The notes under the pieces are model-generated. The model saw only the letters and a list, made by a program, of their open reading frames with translations. It was not told the DNA's origin and ran no database searches. A DNA stretch of 64,000 bases from Comamonas testosteroni (GTDB taxonomy: Bacteria; Pseudomonadota; Gammaproteobacteria; Burkholderiales; Burkholderiaceae_C): contig NZ_CP129672.1 of the NCBI RefSeq assembly GCF_030505195.1, forward strand, positions 4,684,501-4,748,500, given 5' to 3'. The translations under genes and the position numbers were made by a program. Below are positions 7,297 through 16,807 of the stretch, piece by piece; within the stretch, counting starts at the first letter, position 1; each line of letters starts with the position of its first letter.

Positions 7297-9264
7297 TTAC
7301 CTGGGTTGCTGCAGGCAGCGGCTCCACAGGCGCTGCGTACCCAGGGCCTGAGCCAGCCTGGCATCCAGCGGCAGTGGCTCGCCATGCAGGCGTGCCGCCA
7401 GCAGCTCGCCGCACAGCATGGACAGCGTCAGCCCGCGTGAGCCCAGCCCCGTCAGCACCCACAGGCCCGGTAGATCGGCTGCCGACTGCCCGGCGGGGCC
7501 TGCCAGCGGCAGACGGTCATAGGCCGCGCAACGCAGCCGTGCCCAGGTGGCGGGTCGCTGGTCAGCATCGAAGAAGGAGCGCAGCGCCTGCCTGCACCCG
7601 GGCAGCAAAGCGGCCAGCTTTTCGCCATTGCTGGCATGGGCTGACTGCTGGTCGGCGTCGGTGGGCGGCAGCTCGGTCACATCGCGCTCGAAGGTCGATC
7701 CCATGATCCACAGGTGCGTGCCGGCCTGATCGGCCGAGGGGAAGTCCGGCACCAGATTGCCATGACCGTTGACGGGGAAGGGCGGCATGGCCGCCAGCGT
7801 CCCGGCATCGTGCTCGGCCACGCTGACCTGGCCGCGTATGGCTTGCAGCTCCCATTCCCCTGCGGCCAGGCCGCTGGCTTGCAACAAGGGCTTGGTGTCC
7901 GGGCCAAGGGCCAGCACCAGCATGGGGGCTTCGGCCAGGGTCTGGCCCTGCGCATCCAGCACTCGCCAGATATTGCCCACTTCATCGCGCACCAGACGCG
8001 AAGCGCGGGCATGGCCCTGCCAATGAATCCCGGGGGCTTGCAGCAGCGCGCGCACCAGTTGTGCAGGGCGTACCCAGCCAGCCTGCTCATGCCAGACGGC
8101 GTGGCTGTCTGCAGGCAGCTGTGCCGCTGCCAGCTGAGCCGGCAGCGCAGGCGCACTCCAGTGCTGGCCCCAGGGGTGGGTCTCGCTGCCGGGTTGCAGC
8201 CATGACCTGGGCAGATGGGAGGGCTCGTTCAGGTCATGCTCCAGCACGCCGCCATGGGCCCAATCCTGGGCCGGATGCAACTTTTGCGCCTGGCTCAGTT
8301 GCTGCAGATTCTGTAGCGTTGTGCGTACGCCGCTTCTGGACAAGCGCGATAGAACACTGTCATCAGGCGAAATATGCGGGCAAAACAAGCCGGCTGGCAG
8401 GCCTGATGCTCCTGCCGCGGGCTCGGCTGCCGCATCCAGCACCGTCACCTCCCAGCCGCGTCTGGCCAGACTGGCGGCGGTGGCGGCACCAGCCAGGCCC
8501 GCACCCAGCACTAGGCAGCGGCCGGCATGCTCTACGGGCGCAGGCAGGCCGTCCGGGCGATGGCGCGGCTCCCATGACGGGTTGTAGGCTGCATGCAGGT
8601 TATGGCGCTTGGGCGGCACGCCAGCGTGCTTCTTGACTTCGAAACCCTGAGCCTTGAGCGCCTGGCGCACATGGCCGGCCACGCACCAGGTGGCAAGCTG
8701 CGTGCCCCGGCGGCAATGGCGGGCAATGTTCTTCATGGCATCTTCATCCCACATCTCGGGGTTGAGCTGGGGAGAGAAGCCATCCAGATACACGCTGTCC
8801 GCCGTCATCTGCTGCTTGCGCAGCATGGTCCTGGCATCGCCTATATGGAGCGTCAGCAGCACCTGGCCGTCGTCAAACGACAGGCGATGCACGCCGGGCA
8901 GCAGTCCCCACCATTGCTCGGCCAGTTGTTCGCCAAGCGGGCGCAGCTCCTCATCGGCTGGCAAAAACGCGAGCAGATCCTCGCTCGAGACAGGGTAGGC
9001 CTCCACCGAGACAAAATGCAGAATGCGCGGGCGTCTGGGGTCGGCTTTCCATGCCGCCCAGGTGACCAGGAAATTCAAGCCGAAGCCAAAGCCGGTTTCC
9101 AGAATGCGCCACTGCGCTGCATCGGCCCAGGCAGCTGGAAGATCGCAGCCACCGAGAAAAACCTGGCGAGCCTGGTCGAGGCCGCCGAACTCGCTGTGAT
9201 AGCGATCGCCGAATCTGGAGCTATAGGGGGTGCCATCCGGCATCCATGTGATCGGTTCAGACAT
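7297..9264 (-). CDS. mnmC: Bifunctional tRNA 5-methylaminomethyl-2-thiouridine biosynthesis protein MnmC
   Basis: 655-residue two-domain enzyme completing mnm5s2U34 in tRNA anticodons. Residues 1 to about 240 are the SAM-dependent methyltransferase (MnmD) domain, with ETGFGFGLNFLVTW as SAM-binding loop and SVYLDGFSPQLNPEMW further on. Residues about 255-640 are the FAD-dependent oxidase (MnmC1) domain, opening with the dinucleotide-binding motif VLGAGLAGAATAASLARRGW and ending with the ARLRCAAYDRLPLAGP and LWVLTGLGSRGLTLS blocks. Length agrees with full MnmC proteins. It converges on the CorC-like gene and is a single gene. Confidence 0.95.
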   Translation of the reverse strand: MSEPITWMPDGTPYSSRFGDRYHSEFGGLDQARQVFLGGCDLPAAWADAAQWRILETGFGFGLNFLVTWAAWKADPRRPRILHFVSVEAYPVSSEDLLAFLPADEELRPLGEQLAEQWWGLLPGVHRLSFDDGQVLLTLHIGDARTMLRKQQMTADSVYLDGFSPQLNPEMWDEDAMKNIARHCRRGTQLATWCVAGHVRQALKAQGFEVKKHAGVPPKRHNLHAAYNPSWEPRHRPDGLPAPVEHAGRCLVLGAGLAGAATAASLARRGWEVTVLDAAAEPAAGASGLPAGLFCPHISPDDSVLSRLSRSGVRTTLQNLQQLSQAQKLHPAQDWAHGGVLEHDLNEPSHLPRSWLQPGSETHPWGQHWSAPALPAQLAAAQLPADSHAVWHEQAGWVRPAQLVRALLQAPGIHWQGHARASRLVRDEVGNIWRVLDAQGQTLAEAPMLVLALGPDTKPLLQASGLAAGEWELQAIRGQVSVAEHDAGTLAAMPPFPVNGHGNLVPDFPSADQAGTHLWIMGSTFERDVTELPPTDADQQSAHASNGEKLAALLPGCRQALRSFFDADQRPATWARLRCAAYDRLPLAGPAGQSAADLPGLWVLTGLGSRGLTLSMLCGELLAARLHGEPLPLDARLAQALGTQRLWSRCLQQPR

Positions 9265-9310
9265 GGAAAGTGAAACTACATGGGTAATGCATGGCGCAGT
9301 CTAGTTCAGA

Positions 9311-9404
9311 GCAGCCAAGCAAGGGCCGCCCCGCAGCGATGGCTGCGTCCCCCTCCTGCGTAGCAAGAGAGGGGGAAGGCGCGCAGCGCCACAGGGGGAG
9401 TCTC
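9311..9404 (-). repeat. GC-rich stop-codon-adjacent repeat, copy 3 (after the TRIC gene)
   Basis: Three bases after the TRIC-gene TGA the minus strand reads GACTCCCCCTGTGGCGCTGC, continuing with CTTCCCCCTCTCTTGC and ending with GCCCTTGCTTGGC. Block order (CTCCCCCTG, CTTCCCCCTCTC, GGAGGGGGACG, CTTGCTTGGC) is the same as after cysD, with substitutions in the central hairpin that preserve pairing (GGCGCTGCGCGCC against GCGGCTGCGCCGC). Confidence 0.75.
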
Positions 9405-9406
9405 GA

Positions 9407-10072
9407 TCACTCCCAGCGCTGCTGGTACGAAAAAACCGGCAGGCGCCATTTAAAACGAATGGCGGCCAGGCGGAAGGCCAGACCGCCGGCAAAACACACG
9501 ATGGTGCTGATATTGGGGCTGACATCCAGGTAGCGCAGGCCCAGGAACATCAGGCATACGCACAGCGACACACTGGCATACAGCTCGCGGCGGAACACCA
9601 CGGGAACCTGGTTGCAGAGCACATCGCGCAAGATGCCGCCGCTGATGCCGGTAATCATGCCGGCCATGATGATGACGATGGTGGGGTAGCCCAGCTCCAG
9701 CGCGGTATTGCAGCCGATCAGCGAAAAGGCGATCAGCCCCATGGCATCCAGCAGCAAAAACACCTGCTTGAGTCGGTGCATATGGCGTGCAATCACGGTG
9801 GTCAGCAGACCGAAGCTGATGACCAGATACACATATTCAGGGTGCTGGGTCCAGCCGATGGGGTAGTGGCCCAGCACCATGTCGCGGATGGTGCCGCCGC
9901 CCAGGGCGGTGACGAAAGCGATGACGACGACGCCAAAGATATCCATATTGCGCCGGCCTGCGGCGAGTGCGCCGGACATGGCTTCGGCGGTAATGGCCAC
10001 CAGATAGATGACCAGCATGACGGTGAAGTTGGAGGCCTGGAACGAGTCCAGCAATGAGACGGAAGGAAGCAT
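9407..10072 (-). CDS. TRIC/UPF0126-family membrane channel under glycine riboswitch control
   Basis: About 221-residue, strongly hydrophobic protein of the trimeric intracellular cation channel / UPF0126 (YicG-like) family with the duplicated signature GGGTIRDMVLG and GGILRDVLCN. About seven membrane helices are expected. A GTG nine codons upstream (10099) would also be in frame; the ATG at 10072 (MLPSVSLLDSFQASNF) was preferred, but neither has a strong ribosome binding site. A tandem glycine riboswitch precedes it on the same strand. UPF0126 genes behind glycine riboswitches have been suggested to move glycine; the actual cargo is inferred. Confidence 0.88.
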   Translation of the reverse strand: MLPSVSLLDSFQASNFTVMLVIYLVAITAEAMSGALAAGRRNMDIFGVVVIAFVTALGGGTIRDMVLGHYPIGWTQHPEYVYLVISFGLLTTVIARHMHRLKQVFLLLDAMGLIAFSLIGCNTALELGYPTIVIIMAGMITGISGGILRDVLCNQVPVVFRRELYASVSLCVCLMFLGLRYLDVSPNISTIVCFAGGLAFRLAAIRFKWRLPVFSYQQRWE

Positions 10073-10107
10073 GAAGGCACTTGAAAATAGACCAGCCACT
10101 CACATCG

Positions 10108-10346
10108 GCGGGAGTGTCCGGCTTGCCTCTCCCGCTGTCCTTTTACCTGAGAGTTGCGCACGAACACCTTCGTGGTGCGCATGCTTGCCCCTTCGGTGAG
10201 CCCTGCAGACTTGTGGTTGCGGGCTGCTCTCCAGTTGGCGATATCCGGGTCCTGTCAGACCCACCTGCGGTACTTGTTGCCTGAGCGATTATGGGAGTTT
10301 GCGCCTTCGGCGGGAACCCTTGAAAGGCTCCGCTCTCCCGCGGGAT
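10108..10346 (-). promoter_or_regulatory. Tandem glycine riboswitch
   Basis: Read on the minus strand there are two aptamers. Aptamer 1 (about 10346-10243) has GCGGGAGAGCGG, CGCCGAAGGCGCAAACTCCC, CTCAGGCAACAAGTACCGC and TCTGACAGGA. Aptamer 2 (about 10240-10125) has CTGGAGAGCAGC, CACCGAAGGGGCAAGC, CAACTCTCAGGTAAAAGGAC and AGCGGG. These are the conserved glycine-aptamer blocks (GGAGAG, CCGAAGGGGCAA, CTCAGGYAAAAGGACAG). A hairpin GCGGGAG...CTCCCGC (10109-10135) right after aptamer 2 could serve as expression platform. In this gene context such switches usually turn expression on or off with glycine excess; the direction is not readable here. Confidence 0.93.
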
Positions 10347-10353
10347 GGGCGCG

Positions 10354-10359
10354 ATTTTA
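10354..10359 (-). promoter_or_regulatory. Candidate -10 box of the riboswitch transcript
   Basis: TAAAAT on the minus strand lies about eight bases before the first base of aptamer 1, where the -10 element of the leader transcript should be. No convincing -35 hexamer was identified upstream. Confidence 0.4.
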
Positions 10360-10610
10360 GCCAGTTTTAGCGACTTTATTCGGGTTAATACCTGTGCGGG
10401 TGTGGTTCTGCGGCTGCCGACTCAGGGCGCCAAAGGCCGCCCCTAGCGGCTCTGCTCCCTTACCCCGACACCTGTATACATACAAGCGGCTCTAAGTATG
10501 GGACAAGTATCAGCCTGGGCTTGGCCGCAATGGCGATAGGAGCCTGCCCGTCACTACGATGCGTGAGCTGCCAGGCGTTGGCCCCCATCGAATATTGACG
10601 TAGTCAAAGC

Positions 10611-11135
10611 TCAACGCATACGCAGCAGAAGGTCATCCTTGACTATGAACTGGTGCCATAGAGCGGCGGCTGCATGAAGACCCACGGCAGCGAATACCAA
10701 GTTCGCTCCTGCCTCGTGAATCTCCTTAATGCTGCGGCCCAGTGGCACATCGACAGTCAACGGTAATGTCCAAGAGGCCCCGAAAAAAGCAATGGGCTTA
10801 CCAGACCAAGCCAAGGCCAATACGCCCAGCACCGGCATACCCAGCATCAACAGGTACAGCAACCAGTGCATGGCGTGAGCAGAAATCTCCATCCAACGAG
10901 GACCTGGAGGCAGCGGCGGCACTTGGACGCTGGCGCGCACCACAAGGCGGATTGTCATGAGCAGCAATACGGCGAGGCCAAAGCTTTCATGCCATAGAGT
11001 CATCTGCGCGCGATCAGCTGACCCCTTTGGGAAAAAGCCCTTGAGCTCGATGGCAGCGACTGCGAGCGCTGCTGCAACGAAAACCAGCCAGTGCAACAGC
11101 ACCAGCGAGCGAGGATATGAGTCTGAACGGGTCAT
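10611..11135 (-). CDS. Cytochrome b561-family di-heme membrane protein
   Basis: 174-residue four-helix membrane protein of the bacterial cytochrome b561 type. Histidines that can bind the two b hemes are seen in LVLLHWLVF (helix 1), TLWHESFGLAV (helix 2), AHAMHWLLYLLML (helix 3) and VGLHAAAALWHQFI (helix 4). Such proteins pass electrons from quinol, for example to superoxide or periplasmic partners. AAGGA precedes the ATG. It is encoded next to, and on the same strand as, the RND efflux genes, about 120 bases downstream of the outer membrane gene, so a link to metal or oxidative stress is possible but unproven. Confidence 0.9.
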   Translation of the reverse strand: MTRSDSYPRSLVLLHWLVFVAAALAVAAIELKGFFPKGSADRAQMTLWHESFGLAVLLLMTIRLVVRASVQVPPLPPGPRWMEISAHAMHWLLYLLMLGMPVLGVLALAWSGKPIAFFGASWTLPLTVDVPLGRSIKEIHEAGANLVFAAVGLHAAAALWHQFIVKDDLLLRMR

Positions 11136-11253
11136 TGTTGATTCCTTATCTTTCGGCGAAGAACGTGTTGATATCCGTCATTCATCACGTTGCGTCGAAT
11201 TGGTTTGATTCAGATTGCAGGGCAGCAAACGTCGAGGGTAGATCCAGGCTGCA

Positions 11254-12498
11254 TTAATCATCAAAATCCCACATCTCATGCAAGTCCAGCCGCAGACGAC
11301 TGTCGCTTTCCAGCGTGTCGATGTGTGACATGCGCTCAGCCAGCACTGCCTCAGCGAGCACCCGGCGTGCCGCCAGCAGATCGGCTAATCCAGATTCACC
11401 GGCACGATAGGCTCGCATTGCTCGGTCGGTCGCACTGCGCTGAAGCGTCACTGTTTGAGCCTGTGCCGTGACTGCCGCACGCTTTCCTTTCAACTGACTC
11501 CAGAGCACATCGAACTCAGCGCCCAGTCGCCTTTCCACCGCCAAACGGCGTGACAGTGCCGCGTCGGCATCTGCCAGCGCAGCCGCTGCCTGCGATTGTC
11601 GATGTACCGAACCTATTGGCAAACTGATGCTGATGCCCGCAATACGTTCGGAGCCACCACGCTCGCTAGTCGCAAACACTCCGACTGTGGGGTCGGGGCG
11701 GCGCTCGAGATCCGTGCGGCGGGCCTGGTGCAGTGCCAAGGCCTCCTCGGACTGTGCTAGTAGATACTCATGGCTGTGCTCTATGTAGCGCAAACGTAGC
11801 TGAGTCTCTGATCCGCTCGGGGGTGTGGGCAAGGTGGCCGCATCAGTGGAAGTGCTGGCCATGGGACACAGATCGGGAAACCGCGCACAGAGATCGGCCC
11901 TTGCCGAGGTCTGTGCGGCCTCCGCCCCTGCCAGTGCTGCTTGCATGCGGGCCTGCTCGGCGGCAGCCAACTCGGCTTCAAGTCTGGCCGCGTCGCCAAC
12001 ACGCAGGCGACGCTCGGTGATGTGGGCCAATTCCGCAGCGGCATCGGCATTGCCCTGCGCCGCCTGGCGGGCCTGACCAGCGCGTAGAGCCGCGAACCAC
12101 AAAGCCAGCAACTGACGTGCCGTTTCGTGCCGGGCGTCTTGCGCTGCCAAACGGCCTGTGGCTCTAGTTGCCTCGGCTAGCTCTGCATCAACTGCGGCCT
12201 TTCCCCAAAGTCGCAGTGGTCGCTCTATCGCGATCTGGCCTTCAGTAAAGCGCTGACCGGAGCCATCATGGGTCCAACGGCGCTGACCACTAGCTCTGAC
12301 TACCGTTTCATGAGGGCCAACGCGCAGACCGTCGGCTCGAGCCTGAGCGCCCCTTCGTGCTGCGTCAGCCGCTTGCACGGTAGGCGACTGTTCTACTGCC
12401 ATGCGCACTGCCGCCTCCGAAGGCAGGTAGCTCTGAGCCTGGGCTGCACTCGTAAAAAGTAGAACTACGACGCAGGCATGAAGCAGACGATTTTTCAT
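11254..12498 (-). CDS. TolC/CzcC-family outer membrane channel of an RND efflux system
   Basis: 414-residue outer membrane factor of tripartite efflux systems. It begins with a clear signal peptide (MKNRLLHACVVVLLFTSAAQ then A-Q), followed by the long helical repeat region typical of TolC proteins (AAVRMAVEQSPTVQAADAAR; RRTDLERRPDPTVGVF; QTVTLQRSATDRAMRAYRAG). An in-frame start 23 codons earlier (12567) overlaps the stop of the RND gene as ATGA and would allow coupling, but it would put extra residues before the signal peptide, so the internal ATG was preferred. Partner of the RND pump and fusion protein just upstream. Confidence 0.88.
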   Translation of the reverse strand: MKNRLLHACVVVLLFTSAAQAQSYLPSEAAVRMAVEQSPTVQAADAARRGAQARADGLRVGPHETVVRASGQRRWTHDGSGQRFTEGQIAIERPLRLWGKAAVDAELAEATRATGRLAAQDARHETARQLLALWFAALRAGQARQAAQGNADAAAELAHITERRLRVGDAARLEAELAAAEQARMQAALAGAEAAQTSARADLCARFPDLCPMASTSTDAATLPTPPSGSETQLRLRYIEHSHEYLLAQSEEALALHQARRTDLERRPDPTVGVFATSERGGSERIAGISISLPIGSVHRQSQAAAALADADAALSRRLAVERRLGAEFDVLWSQLKGKRAAVTAQAQTVTLQRSATDRAMRAYRAGESGLADLLAARRVLAEAVLAERMSHIDTLESDSRLRLDLHEMWDFDD

Positions 12499-12563
12499 AG
12501 GCAAACTCAGAAAATACGATTTGGAGTTACCCAGGGCTCTATTGCAAAAAGCGTTTGCAGCTT

Positions 12564-15500
12564 TCATTTTTGTACTTCCTCAGCACTGCGTGCTACGCCA
12601 AAGCGCTCAAACAGCAGTGGTAACAACAGCAAGGTCAGAGCCGTGGAGCTAATCAATCCCCCTGCCACGACGACGGCCAACGGACGCTGAATTTCCGAGC
12701 CAGGGCCAGTAGCCAGCAGCAGCGGCACCATGCCCAGGGCCGTGATGCAGGCCGTCATAAGCACAGGCCTGAGGCGGTCGCGCACGCCTTGGCGTACAGC
12801 CTGGGTCAGCTCCATCCCTGACGCCAGCAGTGCGTTGAAGTGCGAAACCAGCACCACGCCGTTGAGCACGGCAATGCCCAGCAGTGCAATAAAGCCCACA
12901 GAGGCGGGCACCGACAGGTATTCGCCACTGATGCGCAATGCAGCCATGCCTCCCACTAGTGCGAACGGAATGTTGGCAATGACCAGCAAGGCCTGTCGCA
13001 TTGAGCGGAAGGTGAGAACCAGCAACACGAAGATCGCCGAGAGCGCCACAGGAACGACCAACGCAAGGCGGGCGGCCGCTCGCTGCTGGTTTTCGAACTG
13101 GCCGCCCCAGACAATGCGCAGATCCTTGAGTGCAGGGTCGGCAGTCACAGATGCCTGGGCCTCGTTGACGAAGCTCGCGAGATCGCGTCCTTCGACATTG
13201 ACCTGAACCACGGCGAAGCGCGCTCCGTCCTCATGGTCGATACGTACCGGTCCGTCCTGAGGGGAAAGTGTCGCTAGCGAAGTGAGTGGCCAGGTGGTCC
13301 CGTCGGGGGCGGTCACAAGAAGGCTTGCCAGGCCTTCGGGTGAGTGCCGCAGCGCCGTTCCACCACGAAGCAGTAGCGGTGTACGTACCATGCCTTCGGG
13401 CACGATTCCTATACGATCGCCCTCAATCAATGCGCGTAACTGGGCCTGCAAGGCATCACCCGAAAAACCGGATTGACCAAGTGCAGCACGATTGAGCACG
13501 ACTTGCAGGTATTGCACGCCGCTGTTGCTGGGTGCAATGACTTCGGCGGCACCGGAGACGGTGCGCATGCGTGCAGCAATCGCCTGGGCTGCAGCATCGA
13601 TCTTGGCTAAGTCGGAGCCGAAGATTTTGATGGCCACGTCGCCTCGCGAGCCCGTCAGCATCTCGGACACGCGCATCTCGATGGGTTGCGTAAAGCCGTA
13701 GATAAGGCCCGGAAAGCCTTCCATCACGCGGCGGATGGCATCTGCAATATCTTCCTTGCTGCCACGCCACTGAGCACGTGGCTTGAGCACAAGAAAGGTG
13801 TCGGTCTCGTTGAGGCCCATTGGATCCAGCCCTAGGTCGTCTGAGCCCGTGCGGGCTACGATGGAGCGGATTTCTGGAACTTCTTTAAGCAGCGCTTGCT
13901 GCACGCGCTGGTCCATATCCAAAGAAGCGGGTAACGATATCGACGGAGCCTTCTGCAACTGAACGATAAGATCGCCTTCGTCCATGGTCGGCATAAAGGT
14001 CTTGCCGACGGACAGATACAGGGCCGCCGCACCAGCGAGTGTTGCCACGGCGATGCCGAATACTGCGCGTCGGTGCGCGAGACTCCAGGCCTGCATCCAG
14101 GCAAAGCTGCCCGCCAGTTTTCGCATCAGCCAGGGCGCATCACTGGCATGCGAGCGCAACAGTAGTGAAGCCAGCGCTGGAACAACGGTAAATGCGATGA
14201 GTACAGACGCGCCAAGGGCCAGAACGATGGTCAGGGCGACTGGCGCGAACAGCTTGCCTTCCAGGCCTTGCAGCGTCAGCAGCGGCAGGAACACAATGGC
14301 GATGATGGAAACGCCTGCCAGCATGGGGGCAGACACTGCCGATACGGCATCCCGGATCAGGCCGAAACGGTCCACGGACTTTGCCGAAGACGCATCTTCT
14401 TGACTGTGAGCCAGTGCTGTCTCGATGTTCTCCACCACCACCACCGAGGCATCCACCAACATGCCCAAAGCGATGGCCAGACCCCCCAGGCTCATCAGAT
14501 TGGCCGTCAGGCCCACGTAGCGCATGAGTAGGAATGTGACCAGCATGGACAGAGGGAGTGTGGCCGCCACTACCAATGCAGCGCGCACGCCGCCAAGGAA
14601 CAGATAAAGGATGACGACTACGAGCACGCTGGCTTCGACCAATGCGCGCACCACAGTGCCAGCGGCACGCGAAACCAGTTCGCCTCGGTTATAGAACACC
14701 TGGATGCTCATCCCTTTGGGCAGGCGCGGTACCAGTTCGTCCAGTCTGGCCTGCACTGCATCGACCAGGCTGCGAGCATCCACGCCGCGCAGTCCTAGAA
14801 CCAGTCCTTGGACGGCTTCCCCATGTCCGTCGCGACTCACAGCGCCATTGCGAGTGGCCTCGCCCAGGCGCACCGTTGCCACATCACCTACCGTGGCTGC
14901 AACCTGTCCGTTTCTGGCCGGAACGATCACGACGGCCCGCAAATCGTCGAGCCCGCGCACGCCACCTTCCACGCGCACCACCCAATGCTCCTCACCTCGG
15001 TCCAGTCGGCCTGCTCCATCGTTGCGATTGTTGGCTTCGAGTGCCTGACGCAACTGGTCCAAGGTCACGCCACGCGCACGCAGCCTCGCAGGGTCGGGAA
15101 TCACCTCGTAGCCCCGTACCACGCCACCCAAGGCATTCACGTCGGCAACGCCGGCGACAGTGCGCAAGGCCGGCCGTATCACCCAGTCCAGCACACGTCG
15201 GCGTTCGGCCAGAGAGTAGGTGTCGCCATCAACCGTAAACATGAACATCTCGCCCAACGGCGTGGTGATGGGGGCCAGCCCTCCTTCTGCGGTAGCAGGC
15301 AGGTCGCGCTGTATGCCGGCCAGCCTTTCGGAGACCTGCTGGCGAGCCCAGTAGACGTCCGTACCCTCGGCAAAATCCACAGTCACGTCGCTGATGCCGT
15401 ACTTGGAAACCGAGCGCACGATGGTCTTGTGCGGCAGACCCAGTAGCTCCTGCTCGACGGGCGTGGACACGCGCTGCTCCACCTCTTCAGGCGTCATGCC

Positions 15501-15662
15501 CGGCACCTTCAGGATCACTTTGACCTGGGTTGGTGAGATGTCGGGGAACGCATCTATGGGTAGATGCACATAGGCCCAGGCGCCTGCCAGTGCCAGTGCC
15601 AGGGCTGCGAGTAGCACTAGAGCGCGCTGACGCAGCGAAAAATCGATCAGCCTAGCCAGCAT
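12564..15662 (-). CDS. Heavy-metal-efflux RND transporter, CzcA/CusA family
   Basis: 1032-residue proton-driven inner membrane pump of the HME-RND group. It opens with RLIDFSLRQRALVLLAAL and the conserved AYVHLPIDAFPDISPTQVKV, carries PVEQELLGLPH, and has two sets of membrane helices around large periplasmic loops. The transmembrane helix 4 motif reads ALGMLVDASVVVVEN rather than the DFG...DGAVVxVEN of Co/Zn/Cd pumps; it is closer to the Cu/Ag-type pattern, so the metal is uncertain. The start ATG overlaps the stop of the upstream fusion protein (TGATG), and the following tolC gene overlaps as ATGA, so the three are co-translated. Confidence 0.93.
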   Translation of the reverse strand: MLARLIDFSLRQRALVLLAALALALAGAWAYVHLPIDAFPDISPTQVKVILKVPGMTPEEVEQRVSTPVEQELLGLPHKTIVRSVSKYGISDVTVDFAEGTDVYWARQQVSERLAGIQRDLPATAEGGLAPITTPLGEMFMFTVDGDTYSLAERRRVLDWVIRPALRTVAGVADVNALGGVVRGYEVIPDPARLRARGVTLDQLRQALEANNRNDGAGRLDRGEEHWVVRVEGGVRGLDDLRAVVIVPARNGQVAATVGDVATVRLGEATRNGAVSRDGHGEAVQGLVLGLRGVDARSLVDAVQARLDELVPRLPKGMSIQVFYNRGELVSRAAGTVVRALVEASVLVVVILYLFLGGVRAALVVAATLPLSMLVTFLLMRYVGLTANLMSLGGLAIALGMLVDASVVVVENIETALAHSQEDASSAKSVDRFGLIRDAVSAVSAPMLAGVSIIAIVFLPLLTLQGLEGKLFAPVALTIVLALGASVLIAFTVVPALASLLLRSHASDAPWLMRKLAGSFAWMQAWSLAHRRAVFGIAVATLAGAAALYLSVGKTFMPTMDEGDLIVQLQKAPSISLPASLDMDQRVQQALLKEVPEIRSIVARTGSDDLGLDPMGLNETDTFLVLKPRAQWRGSKEDIADAIRRVMEGFPGLIYGFTQPIEMRVSEMLTGSRGDVAIKIFGSDLAKIDAAAQAIAARMRTVSGAAEVIAPSNSGVQYLQVVLNRAALGQSGFSGDALQAQLRALIEGDRIGIVPEGMVRTPLLLRGGTALRHSPEGLASLLVTAPDGTTWPLTSLATLSPQDGPVRIDHEDGARFAVVQVNVEGRDLASFVNEAQASVTADPALKDLRIVWGGQFENQQRAAARLALVVPVALSAIFVLLVLTFRSMRQALLVIANIPFALVGGMAALRISGEYLSVPASVGFIALLGIAVLNGVVLVSHFNALLASGMELTQAVRQGVRDRLRPVLMTACITALGMVPLLLATGPGSEIQRPLAVVVAGGLISSTALTLLLLPLLFERFGVARSAEEVQK

Positions 15663-16729
15663 CACTGACCTCCGGACAGCAGGTTCTTGAGCGCAGCGAT
15701 ACCTGCAATCGCAACCTCCGCATTTACTGGGAGCACTCCGCGCACCACGGCTGTAGCTTCGTCTCTGGTTTCCACCGACAAGGGTGCGAAGCGCACGCCC
15801 TTGCCCGTGCGAATGAACACACCGGTCTGGCCTTGCCAGTACACCAGTGCTGAGGCGGGGATGCGCAGACGGTTTCCTGCTTTCGACTGCGCCTTTTCCG
15901 TGTCTGAATCTTTCAACGTCAATATGGCTGTAACACTTTCTCCCAAGCGCAGATCCCCGTTCTTGATTAGCGCAACACGCACACGCATCCCTGCGCTACC
16001 GTCGCCAACTGGTGCAATACCCTCGACACGGCCTGCGGCGCCGCGAGTGATGACTTGCACACTGTCGCCTACAGCGGGCAGTGGAACCTCTCGACCCAGT
16101 AGCAAATCAAGTTCCAACGCCTTGGGATCAGCCACTCTCACCAAGGGTGCCGATGCATCGACACGTGCGCCTGGCTGGACCATTACTTCAGTCACAATGC
16201 CTGCTCGTGTTGTCAGCAACTGCGCCTCATTCCCAGCCAGCTTTACACCGCTGGAAGCCAGCTCGGCGCGTCGGGCTTGTGCCATGGCCGCAGCCTCTGT
16301 GGCGCGTGCCTGTGTTGACTGCCATCGACTGGCAGCGATGATGCCGTCTTCATGGAGCAATCGGTCGCGTGCCAGGGATTGCTGTGCCAGCCGCGACTGT
16401 GACTCGGCTTCCGCCAGTGCGCGACGCGCTTCATAAAGCTGAGGGCTGGTGAAAGTCACCACGGGCTGACCCGCTCGCACGGACTGGCCTACAGCTACCA
16501 GCACACGTGGCAGCGCCCCCGCATAAGGCGCAGCCACAACAACCTGAGCATCGGGTCTCAGAACCACACGTGCATGAGCCGAAATATTGAGCTCGTCAGA
16601 ACTCTGGATGGATTGGAAGCGCACGCCCAAGGTACGCGCCTGCTCAGGGGATAGAGACACGGCCTCGGCGGCCATGCCTGCGACTGGCAGCGCAAGTGCG
16701 CCGGCCAACAGCCATTGGTGGAAGAACAT
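15662..16729 (-). CDS. RND efflux periplasmic adaptor (CzcB-like membrane fusion protein)
   Basis: 355-residue adaptor linking the RND pump to the outer membrane channel. A signal peptide (MFFHQWLLAGALALPVAGMA) is followed by a hairpin domain (LAEAESQSRLAQQSLARDR) flanked by lipoyl halves (VLVAVGQSVRAGQPVVTF; GIVTEVMVQPGARVDASAPL). GGAGTCAGGA directly precedes the chosen ATG at 16729; longer in-frame starts up to 16786 exist but would push the signal peptide inward. It shares a TGATG junction with the pump gene. No N-terminal His-rich metal-binding segment typical of CzcB is visible. Confidence 0.9.
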   Translation of the reverse strand: MFFHQWLLAGALALPVAGMAAEAVSLSPEQARTLGVRFQSIQSSDELNISAHARVVLRPDAQVVVAAPYAGALPRVLVAVGQSVRAGQPVVTFTSPQLYEARRALAEAESQSRLAQQSLARDRLLHEDGIIAASRWQSTQARATEAAAMAQARRAELASSGVKLAGNEAQLLTTRAGIVTEVMVQPGARVDASAPLVRVADPKALELDLLLGREVPLPAVGDSVQVITRGAAGRVEGIAPVGDGSAGMRVRVALIKNGDLRLGESVTAILTLKDSDTEKAQSKAGNRLRIPASALVYWQGQTGVFIRTGKGVRFAPLSVETRDEATAVVRGVLPVNAEVAIAGIAALKNLLSGGQ

Positions 16730-16807
16730 TCCTGACTCCGGAAAAAGAAAAGACATGCATCCATGCGCTTGCATGGAGGCTGGCAAGCCTGCGAGGGGCC
16801 TGGGAGG

